A stretch of DNA of 64,000 nt from Lyophyllum atratum (lineage: Eukaryota > Basidiomycota > Agaricomycetes > Agaricales > Lyophyllaceae): assembly GCA_014905825.1 (NCBI GenBank), contig JACGCN010000011.1, positions 1,302,001 through 1,366,000 of the forward strand, given 5' to 3'. A program made the position numbers and the translations under genes. The notes beneath the pieces are model-generated. The model had not been told where the DNA came from, ran no database searches, and worked only from the letters and a program-made list of their open reading frames with translations. Shown piece by piece: positions 55,659 through 64,000 of the stretch. The first letter of the stretch is position 1, and each line of letters starts with the position of its first letter.

Positions 55659-56756
55659 ATGCGTTTCTCTTTCAAGAAACGGCTAATCTCACTCGTCTTT
55701 CCTATCCTCAAGCTTTTCGGAATGCCTCCTCAAATCCCCAATGGACCAGAATTCGACACTGAGGAAGTCGCGGTGGAAATCTATCTCAGACTCCTCCAGC
55801 TAGAGTATCAGAACCCTGCTGAATCGAAGTGTCTCCGCGTAGTCAGTGCTACCCTCTGGAAACAGGACAGTGGCTCCCAGCATGAGTATATCGTCATCAA
55901 GGTCGAGACCCATCAAAGGGAGAACTACTACTTCGCCTTCGAGCGAATGCCGGATTCGCACCCCGCCCCGCGGTCTCTTTCAGACACGTCACTCCCCCCT
56001 GCAGAGGCTCATTCCTTGCCACCCGCTTCTTCCACACCTTCCCCACGCGGTTCTGCCAGGTCTCGTTCCCCATGGCCCGCATCTCCGTCTCTCGCGTCGT
56101 TGTCGCAGAAACCATCGCTCGCATCCCTTGATTCGTCATCAAAGGATCGAATGGCGAAGGATCTCGTAAAATGGCTTCCGGAGTCTCGCAAAGAGCGCAC
56201 TGATTTTTGCGTGGGCACCCTCTCGTTGCCCCCAGATCATGAATTTTACCTCTATCACATCGTCGCCCTGGCTGCAGCCGTCCATAAGCGCCACGATCTC
56301 TACCGTCTCTTCTCGCAGAACTGCTACTTCATGGCAGGCATAATGATGGCGGTTCTCGAGTCGACATGTGGCTCTCGTATGGAGAAGCAGAAGAAGGTCC
56401 CTAAGCGTTTCCGAGACGGCGTGTGGTTCCGCGTTGGCAAGACTTTTGATCCCGACGACGTGCGTCTGGTTCAAGCCGTTCAAGAACTGCGGGTCGAGTT
56501 TGATGCAACGGTTCTGGGTTTCGAACAAGGGGTACGTGTTTTAAACTTATGAATTGACGATTTCTAAATTCACTTTCAGCTGAACAAGAAGGTAGAACTA
56601 CAGGAGGAAAGGAATAGGGAGATTGATTCGCAGGCGAAGGAGATTGAAGCGTTTAAGGAGCGGGAGAGGGAGTGGGAAGAGCGGGAGAGGGAGCAGGCGA
56701 AGGAGATGGCAGCCCTGAGGGCCCAACTTTCTGCACGACACTCCTTATCATCATAG
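55659..56756 (+). CDS. conserved basidiomycete protein with C-terminal coiled coil
   Basis: Two exons: 55659-56531 and 56580-56756 (donor GTACGT, acceptor TTTCAG), 349 residues. The start MRFSFKKRLISLVFPILKLF is amphipathic, and a second ATG at 55722 begins MPPQIPNGPEFDTEEVAVEI. The core has VEIYLRLLQLEYQNP, YIVIKVETHQRENYYFAFE, a Pro/Ser-rich insert with PSLASLSQKPSLASLDSSS, then FYLYHIVALAAAVHKRHDLY-RLFSQNCYFMAGI. A basic GVWFRVGKTFDP and a helical tail follow; exon 2 is an Arg/Glu-rich coiled coil (EREREWEEREREQAKEM). I recall the YHIVALAAAVH..LFSQNCYFMA segment as common in Agaricomycete hypothetical proteins, one Cys of which resembles an NlpC-type LFxxNCxxF, but the function is unknown. 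Confidence 0.8.
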
Positions 56757-57458
56757 GACTCTCATTTATCACTCATCACAACAGCCATTTAGTTACTGGT
56801 ATTCACGCGTCAAATTTCGGACTATAGCGTTTCGCAAAATATCCATCTCAACTCAGAGATCCACGAACCCATTGTAAGTCCCACGCCAATATCCTCCTCG
56901 ATAACACATGGCGTTTTCTCCATAGCAGTTACCTGTCTTAAATTGAGTCTTGAGGTCTGGGTATCACATGCCGATTGTGTCTACGTCGGTGGACCCTCTA
57001 CCCTTCAAACTCGCAAATACGCAGCGAATGGCTCCAGGATTCGGAAGGGTTCGATAGTGAACATAGTATTCATAACGGCCCTACAATTACTTGATGTACC
57101 GACCTCGTGCTGGACCTCACAGGGGGTATCGTTCCCCTTCCCGCACGAATCATCGAGACCTGTCACGAACATCTACATGAAGTGGTGGACCCAAAATTTC
57201 CTCCCGACACCGCGGCCATTTACTCTGGCAGCACAACGTACGTGGAATAGTATTAGGTTTCGGTGGGTGAGGGGGAGGGTGAAGGTGCGGTCAGTGAGGC
57301 GCTGAGGATAGGGTGCGTGATTGGCATTTGAGTACGGCGTGAGGGCGTTCTTGAGGTGCTTGGTTCTGCGAGGGCTTACGCATTCGCGACTTGATGAGCG
57401 GAACCTTGATCATGCGCTCGTCCTACGCCTTCGAGCGTTCGTCGCCGCTGGACGTGTG
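56757..57458. other. intergenic, no gene supported
   Basis: A 120-codon plus open frame (56943-57305) has no family likeness. Confidence 0.35.
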
Positions 57459-57824
57459 TCATATTCCTACAGAGCCTGAATTTCGCAGTAACACGAAGTT
57501 GTCAGCCATGTTCCTCGGAAAATGAACCACATAACGAAAATAGACGTGGGCACGAGAACGAAACGCTGGCAAAACGTGGAGGAGAGCAGAACTGAAATGA
57601 AGAGAAGGCAAAACAATAGATGGTGAATCAAACTCACCGAGCGTCTAGAAGTGGAATGCCTGGCTCGACTTTGCGGGCGTCATCCCTCCTGCACCTATTC
57701 CTCGACCCTCCATTCTTCCGGCTCAGCTGAGGGAAAGCATGTCAACAGGGGATGAAAACATAAAAGGATAGAGACGTACCATCTTCTTCACAGGGGCGCG
57801 AGGATACAACGATCCCCCGTTCAT
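57459..57824 (-). CDS. possible small three-exon gene
   Basis: The ATG at 57824 gives MNGGSLYPRAPVKKM. Donor GTACGT (at 57779) and acceptor CCCTCAG join LSRKNGGSRNRCRRDDARKV and EPGIPLLDA. A second donor GTGAGT and acceptor TTTCAG continue in frame with SALLHVLPAFRSRAHVYFRY to a TGA at 57459-57461, about 89 residues. All four splice signals are strong and the frame is kept. A TATATAT element lies about 70 bp upstream (57893-57899). An alternative ATG at 57870 in another frame gives a 40-residue peptide. It may instead be a non-coding transcript. Confidence 0.35.
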
Positions 57825-57870
57825 CCGGCTCTAGCGTGGCACGGTCGCTATACCCTCTCATAGGAGCCAT

Positions 57871-58395
57871 TGACCATGGTCATGGTTGAGGAATATATAG
57901 TCGACTTTTGCGAGTTTGCGATCGTGGTTGTCCTTGACAAGAGACAAGTTGTCAAGCCAGCGATCCGCCACCCAGATTCCCGTGGTTATTTTTGTATCCT
58001 ATCTTCAAGGCTCGTCGAGTCAGATTTATTTTGATGCGAGGCAATCCAGTACATATTGTATCGCATATTACAGTCTATCATATCATGTACGGTATCATGG
58101 GTGGTCGTCCGTACTTTGAGGTTTTTTTACGCTAACAGACGAGCTGCGAGATGGAATGGGCTACAGAAAGAAGGGAAATTGGGTATCATGGGGTTGTACG
58201 ACAGAGGCGAAGGACCGTGAGGTCCATATATAACGACAGCGATGGGAAAGCAACGACGAGGAGACAAGAGACGAAAAAGCGAAAGAAAACGGAACAAAGA
58301 AAAACCCAGGCACGACGAGAACGATCCATCCATCCATCCACCTTCCGATCAAGAACAACTGCCACCAGCAACGGCGACGGGACACAACACCCACC
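57871..58395. other. intergenic, 3' flank of the GATA-like gene
   Basis: No coding support beyond the antisense shadow of the GATA-like gene's last exon. Confidence 0.4.
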
Positions 58396-61204
58396 CTACT
58401 CATCATCCTTCGACCTCCCACCACCACCTGACGAAATACTATTCGCCTCCGCCGCATGCACCGCCTCCAACAAATCCAGCTCCGCATCCCCCTCGCCCTC
58501 CGCATCACCATCAACCTCCATCTCCGCCCCACTACCCCGTCTCCCACTCCCCTTCCCACTACTACTCGCCGCATCCTCCCCAACACCCACCAACCCCTCA
58601 ATCTCAGCCTCAATCTCCGCATCCCCATCTTCCTCCTCCCCATCCGCATCAACATCCATAACAGACCCAGCACCCGGCGAACTCTTCCCCGCTCCCGCAC
58701 GTGCAAGCGGCGACACCTTCTTCTCCCCACCACCACCACCGACAGGCGTCCCCCTTCCACCCGTCATCCCCCCGCCCCTCACCCCATTCCTCGAACTCGA
58801 CCGACTCCCTCCTCCTCCTCCTCCTCCTCCAAGGCCCACACCACCCCGTGGAACAGCCGACGTCGGTATCTCATCCTCAATCTCCCTGAGCGCGGCTATC
58901 GCAGGCGGCGGGCTCGTCGGTGCTCGTGTACTTCTCTGCGCTGCCGTCGAGGACGGGCGCGGGGAAGGCTGGTGCTGATGCTGATGCTGATGCTGGTGTG
59001 CCGCCGTGGAGTTGGAATCTTCGCCTCGAGCGGAGGAGACGCTGAACGTGGAGTGTGATTGGTGGAGGTGGGAATGGGTGGGGAGGGTGTCGGTGCGGTG
59101 GATGGGACCGTGGTGTGGCTGGGCCTGCGATTGCGATTGTGATCGCGAATGTGGGCGTTGTTGTTGAAGCTGCTGTGCCATCTGTTGCGCCTGTGCCTGC
59201 GCCTGTGCTTGAGCCTGCGCCTGCGCCTGATTTTCAAGCGTCCCGCGTCGTTCAACACGTTTCATTTTCTTACGGCATCTAAATGCAGGATGGTTAATCC
59301 TCAATTACGCACGAAAAGACAAAGGGAGAGGACGAGGCTTACCGATCACACACCGTCCCAGGCCCCATCGGCCCCGGCCCCCACTTCTCAACACACTTTC
59401 CCTCCTTATACCGCCCCGCCATCCCACACTGTCGACATATCCGCTGCCCCTGCTCGTTCGTCGCCGGGAACACAGAACCCTGCGGCGGCGCGCCCCCATC
59501 ACCCGAGTTCGCATTCGCATTCGCGTTGGAGGAAGTGGCTGCGGGGGTGGCCGTCGTCGTCGTCGTCGTCGCAGCCCCAGTAGTGTTAATCAACGCAGGA
59601 GAGGACGCTGCCAAGCAACGTCAATAATCAACAGCGAGGGAAGAAAAGAAAAATATAACAACTCACCACCCGCACCAAACTTGCTCTTCTTCACAGGCGC
59701 CCCCGTCACCGGCGGCGCAAATATATGCGTCTGAAACTCCCTCGCCTGACCAGGCTGGGCGAGCGGCTCCCCTCCTCCCACAACGCCGCCCCTCGGAGCG
59801 GCACCCTTGCCACTCTCGAAATCGGCCGAAGTGTAGGCGCGGCGGAGGTGATGCTGCTGCTGCTGCTGCTGTTGGTGGTGGTGGGAATCGGGTTCGTACT
59901 GATGGAGCTGCTGATGCGAGTGTGGATGAGGATGGGGCGGGGGGGCGTAGATCTGGGTATGGGCGTGCGAATGCGGGCGTCGACGGGAGTGGTGGTGCGT
60001 GTGCGTGTGGTTTTGCGTAGTAGGCACGCCGAGGGGCTGCTGCTGCTGCTGCGTCCCCTGCTGCAAGTGCTGCTGCTGCTGCTGCATATCGCCGTTCCCA
60101 TTCCCGTTGGGCTGCGCGCTGGAGCCGTCCGTGGCTTGCAGGAGCATCTCGTCGACGCTGAGTGACGAGGACGACGAGCGAGAGGAGGAGCGGGAGTGTG
60201 TGCGGTTTTGGTGGCGATGGTGTCGCGATGACGAGGAGGGGTGGAGATGCGAGGTGGCGAGGGGCTTGGTGGAGGTGTGGTGGTCGCCGGGTGGGAGGAT
60301 CATACGGGGAGTGCCGAGTTGTGTGGTATGACGAGCGGGATGGTTGATGTACGCGTTCTGTATGACGTAGGTCAGAAAAAAGGAGTATGAACAGAATGAA
60401 GAGCACTCACGGGATCATACTCGGCCCTCGACCGTTTATTTGGCGGCTGGCCGTACGCATCGACGCTCGGCGTCCTCGGGCGCCTCGAGCCCGTCGTGCT
60501 CGGATGAGGCGGCAGCGGTAGCGCAGGGAACGATCCCGGCGTCGCGAACACCCTGCCCCTATGTCGACCTCCCACTCCTCCTCCTCCTCCTCCACCCATC
60601 GTAGGTATCGCCCCCAACACGAGCTGCCCTCCCCCCTCCTGAACGACGCGGGCGAACCCCATCCTTGCATCAAGCCCCGCAGTATCCAGCGTCGCGAGGT
60701 ACTGATTCAGCTGAGCCCACCCATCCGCAAGAGCAGCCCTCCGAGCCTCCGCCTCGTCTCGCGCCATCTCCGCACGCGTAGCACGTTCTTCGTAGGCGAG
60801 GATGATCGCAGCTGCTTCGTCCGCAGGCGACAGGGGCGTGGCGGTGGGATTGGCGTTGTTGTTGGAATTGGGGTTCGGTAGAGGAGAGTTGGGCTGGTCG
60901 GGAGGGAGCGCAGGGTTTGGAGGGAGGACGCCAGGCGCTCTGCTTTTTCGGTGCGTTTGCGGAGACCGGCGACTTCACGGCGAAGCGTCTCGACGTCGGC
61001 GTAGGCCTCAGCGAGGAGCGTGGCGAGGCCGGCGGGGGTGGTGGGCGGGGACGGCGGGGAGCGCAGGGCGACTGAGTTGGTGGTATTGGCGGGGACGGTC
61101 GCGGTGGACGTCTGAGGGGAGAGAGACATGAGGGGTTGTGGTGGAAGTGGGCGGGAAAGAGGCAAAAAAAGCATCTCCGTGGGGTCGCCCCCGAAGTGGT
61201 TCAT
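58396..61204 (-). CDS. GATA-like zinc-finger transcription factor with Gln/His tracts
   Basis: Nuclear DNA-binding protein. The likely ATG is 61204 (MNHFGGDPTEMLFLPL; alternatives 61219, 61129). An N-terminal coiled coil (VETLRREVAGLRKRTEKAER) is followed, after an apparent one-base frame jump near 60900, by AAAIILAYEERATRAEMARD-EAEARRAALADGWAQLNQYL. Then come a nuclear basic stretch PNKRSRAEYDP, a Gln/His-rich region with CAG-type runs, and the finger ICRQCGMAGRYKEGKCVEKW, GPGPMGPGTVCDR joined across an intron to CRKKMKRVERRG. The C-x2-C...C-x2-C layout with a long loop is a divergent GATA type. The C-terminal exon has (QA)n, (HQ)n and (G)n runs and an acidic tail, with the stop at 58396. 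An exon piece is duplicated at 54774. Its role is unknown. Confidence 0.82.
58892..59308 (-). repeat. parent segment of the 54774 duplication
   Basis: About 417 bp within the last exon and intron of the GATA-like gene. A diverged direct copy lies 4.1 kb upstream in plus coordinates. Confidence 0.85.
59851..60090. repeat. (CTG/CAG)n microsatellites encoding poly-Gln
   Basis: Runs of CTG on the plus strand (minus-strand CAG) at about 59853-59871, 60038-60054 and 60068-60085, inside the GATA-like gene. They encode QQQQQQQ, QQQQQ and QQQQQ tracts. Length polymorphism is likely. Confidence 0.75.
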
Positions 61205-62169
61205 ATCCCAACTCCCCACACCCCGTTTTTGACTTCTTTTTTTGGCCTATTTTCGTTCGTTTGGGCCGCTTTTTCGCTATATCGGGAATAGGACGTCGCA
61301 GAATCGGACGTCGGGGCCGCCGTTCCGGGCACATCAAGGTGAGCACACAACACGAGGCGCGACGGGACCCCGAGCACTCCACGTATTTCTTTCCCTCGGA
61401 TGGCGCCGACATGCACCACGCCGTACACGCAGCTGAGAAGCATCGATATCGGCAGTTCCTTGCCCGTCGGATAATTCAAGACCTCCCAGTCTCAGACAAA
61501 ATTCGCCCCCCCCTTATTCCCTCGGATAGAGCTAGATGACTAGCCTCGTGCTCACCTCGTCTTGAGCCCTTTGCCCTGAACACATCATCCCGAACCCCGC
61601 GCCGCTTCGTGTTCGTATCAACTAGGCTGGTCTAGCTGCGAGGAGCCCTGCATCGTGCATCGTGTATGAGGCGCGTTCTGCTTCATGAAGTACGCATGGT
61701 TCTCGTCGCGGACTTGGGTCAAGGTTGCGTTTCAAGGCAGGAATGCTGTTGATGTCACAGTCTCGTGACGACCCTGCACCATGCCTACATTTTGCACAGC
61801 TATTGCCACGTTCTCGAGGTATGTGCTATCTCTAATCTAAGGCAGTTTCTTTTTACCAGAATATATCGTTTCGCGAATCCCTCCAGCTGTCACAGCGGCG
61901 CCGGGCGCTTTTCTCTCTCGTCTTTCTGCATTGGCCTTTTTTTTGGGCTTTTACGCAAGGTACGTGATTTCCTCCCTACTCATTCCATTTTCTCCAACCG
62001 ACGCCTCTCCCGCCCAGAACCTCGCTACTCAGCCATATGCATATATCCACCACCGAAGATACCTGTAACACCTACCTCCGTCCATACCCAGCGTCCAAAG
62101 CCAAGGCGTTCGCCATCTACCGACAACCTTCCAGCGCTTAGCGTTAGCCCCGCGTCTATCCGTCTCGTT
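61205..62169. other. upstream region of the GATA-like gene, no gene seen
   Basis: T-rich and CG-rich promoter-like sequence (TTTTTTTGGCC..TTTCGTTCG near 61234-61262), then short open frames. Confidence 0.4.
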
Positions 62170-63250
62170 GATGCTTATCCTCCGGAAATCAGCGTTAGCG
62201 AAGTTCGGGCGGTTGTGGTGTGACCCACAGCGAGGCACGTCAGTCTTTCAGCCTCTTAGAACGCTTTTCACAGGCTGATCACGATATCAAACAGGTCCTA
62301 AGTTTCAACGTTACCCGCCCGTCTTCGTCTGCGCATACATCCACCATGCTAGGGAACGACGTCCTCGTTGCCCATAACGCCACCCGCACCGGCACGTCTA
62401 TAGATCCCCGTTCCAGAACTCATACCACCTTCGAACAACCCGCAGCTCTTAACGTCGCCTGCTCGTGCTCATCCACGCATACATCGACTTCGCGAGAACA
62501 ACGCCCACGATACCACCTGCGCCTACCCACATCCGAGGCCTTACTCTAAGCCGGCAACCTCCTCGTAGCGCCCGATATCAGCGCCGCGTGAACTTCGATG
62601 CTTATCCTCCGCTCATCAGCACAAAAAAAGGTTCTAGTCGCTACCGACCGGGTACGCGAATCCTCTCGCCTCATAGACCGCTAGTCACACTGACGCCAAC
62701 ACAGTTTTCGAGGTACATCGGTAGTGCCTATACCAGCCCTCAAGCTTACGCATGTGGTTTCTCGTCAAGAGTATCATAGTCGTCGCCCATAAGACCGTCT
62801 CAAGCCCAGGTAGTACGCTGGACACCTCTCAACAGCAACGTACGTCAAATGTCACGCTTCTTGAACCGCTTCAATCAGGCTGACTCGATTTTAAGTAGAT
62901 CATAGCGTCGCCGCGGGGATGTTTGATACTCATCCATCTACTTTGCTCATACTACAAGCACCCCCATTGACGTTCTCATCCATGGCCCGAGGCCCTACCA
63001 TCATCTAGCATTAACACTGAAGCCTTACACTCGGTAGCGCCGCCTCTTCCATGCTTATCCTCCACGCCAATCAGGGCTGATCGTGCTCGGGGATTCAGAC
63101 GTAGCCCCTTCAGCAGCCCAGGTGTGTTGGACGTTTCCGATGCGGCATCACGTATCGCGGGTCAGCTCTTTCATGACCGGCGGGCGTCAAGACAGACCTC
63201 GGTGGTTTCGGCCGGGTACTAAGAAAGAGAAAAGGATGACGCGTTTTTTT
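62170..63250. repeat. decayed, irregularly spaced repeats
   Basis: ATGCTTATCCTCC occurs at 62171, 62598 and 63051, each reading [DH]AYPP on the plus strand. A second pair, about 62237-62285 and 62841-62890, reads RQSFSLLERFSQAD and a near relative. A third pair reads RYRPGTR (about 62640) and WFRPGTK (about 63203). Spacing is irregular and stops interrupt all frames, as in old duplications of one coding module. Confidence 0.5.
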
Positions 63251-64000
63251 TCCTCAGCTCGGTCTTGGGGGACGCCTACGTCTCCTCCATCGTCTTTTGT
63301 TACTGACTTCTTCTCTGTCTCTTTCTCGTAGGCTGGTGAAGAAGATCCTTGAGGTGACTGCGGATCGTCACCTCACAGAAAAGAACTACCGTTACCTCGT
63401 GCCAACCTTGTGGTTCCTAGCGTTCGCGTCGGCTGGTGGTACCCGTCGGGGGATTTTTGTGAACACTGATAGTCGATGCCGGCTTCAGGACTCCGGTTGG
63501 GTTTGTTGTGGGGCGTTTAGCGCTTGTTCGTTCTCGTGTATGAGGACATGTGCTTGCAGTTCTCTGGTGTCCTCCCACGCCGCTCTCCCAAACGTATAAC
63601 CGCACCATCGTCACATGCACCACACAAAAAGGACTCGGTTGCATATCTCGAGGATAATCTATCACGATACATTAACGTCATAAACCCTCGCCTCCGACTC
63701 GCGTACAAAAGGACGTTAACTCGGATCTGCCAATACCACCGTGCCTCCGGAGTGTGGTCGGTGATATCCATCGTAGGCCTTTGTGAGTCGCGTACCGTAT
63801 GCGGGTTTGGAGACCACACCGACGCCAACCGACCTCTACTTCATTTTCGCTCTCGACGTCCCTCCCCTATCCTTCCTTCAAACGGTATCAACTGCGGGAG
63901 AAACGAACATATTCCTGTCCTCCCTCACTCGATCTCGTATGTTTCATATCTCACTTGGTGTCTTCCACTTCCCCTGTACTACGGCCGTCCGTCCACCCTT
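63251..64000. other. window end, no gene assigned
   Basis: A plus-strand frame around 63340-63450 (VKKILEVTADRHLTEKNYRY) looks protein-like but lacks neighbours. The last 150 bp are CT-rich and could be a promoter for a gene beyond the window. Confidence 0.35.

Noticed and set aside
58151..58978. 275-codon plus-strand open frame rich in Pro/Ser
   Set aside because: Antisense of the Gly/acidic-rich last exon of the GATA-like gene; composition is explained by that exon.
1..64000. CRISPR array, rRNA, intact transposon with terminal repeats
   Set aside because: None seen on either strand; the genome type makes CRISPR irrelevant.

Overview
The window is nuclear DNA of a basidiomycete, most likely an Agaricomycete. 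Genes are split by many short introns (about 50-100 bp, GT..AG). Several families are typical of that group: a DUF6534-type seven-helix membrane protein, a CorA-like transporter with a long fungal N-terminal part, secreted thaumatin-like proteins, F-box/leucine-rich proteins and an FKS-type glucan synthase. I saw no rRNA, tRNA, CRISPR array or intact transposon.

Layout. 0.3-1.6 kb: a damaged patatin-like phospholipase gene (minus). 2.3-6.1 kb: two tandem thaumatin-like genes (minus). 7.7-13.9 kb: a complete 1,3-beta-glucan synthase (minus). 15.3-16.5 kb: an intronless TetX-like FAD monooxygenase (plus), convergent with an SRPK-like kinase (16.7-18.3 kb, minus). 18.7-19.7 kb: mitochondrial Mn superoxide dismutase (minus), divergent from a CorA-like transporter (20.3-22.5 kb, plus). 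22.7-24.7 kb: F-box protein (minus). 25.4-26.1 kb: a small conserved fungal protein (plus). 27.1-30.2 kb: a 1007-residue low-complexity membrane protein (plus). 30.2-33.5 kb: a gene-poor gap. 33.5-35.4 kb: a putative zinc-binding nuclear protein (plus).

36.8-44.6 kb is the most unusual block. A single-pass protein with a cytoplasmic-type SH3 domain (minus) is divergent, over 233 bp, from a multi-pass protein carrying five VW[ST]P repeats and a coiled-coil repeat (plus). These are followed by a 68-bp minisatellite and a multi-pass protein with a long Pro/Ser-rich tail that also contains aromatic-proline motifs. 45.0-46.6 kb holds a DUF6534-like membrane protein (minus), with possible relics of a second copy upstream.

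49.1-50.6 kb: a Zn2Cys6 transcription factor (minus). 52.5-53.4 kb: a 3'-truncated CPA2-type cation/proton antiporter (plus). 54.8-55.2 kb: a partial copy of one exon of the GATA-like zinc-finger gene at 58.4-61.2 kb (minus). 55.7-56.8 kb: a conserved coiled-coil fungal protein (plus). 57.5-57.8 kb: a possible small spliced gene (minus). The last 2.8 kb is gene-poor and contains decayed, irregularly spaced repeats.

Connections. Thaumatin-like proteins of mushrooms can bind or cut beta-1,3-glucan, so their position next to the glucan synthase may mark a wall-remodelling neighbourhood. The SH3 / VW[ST]P pair could be a receptor-adaptor system. Both are inference. The intron models were derived by eye from splice signals and family conservation.
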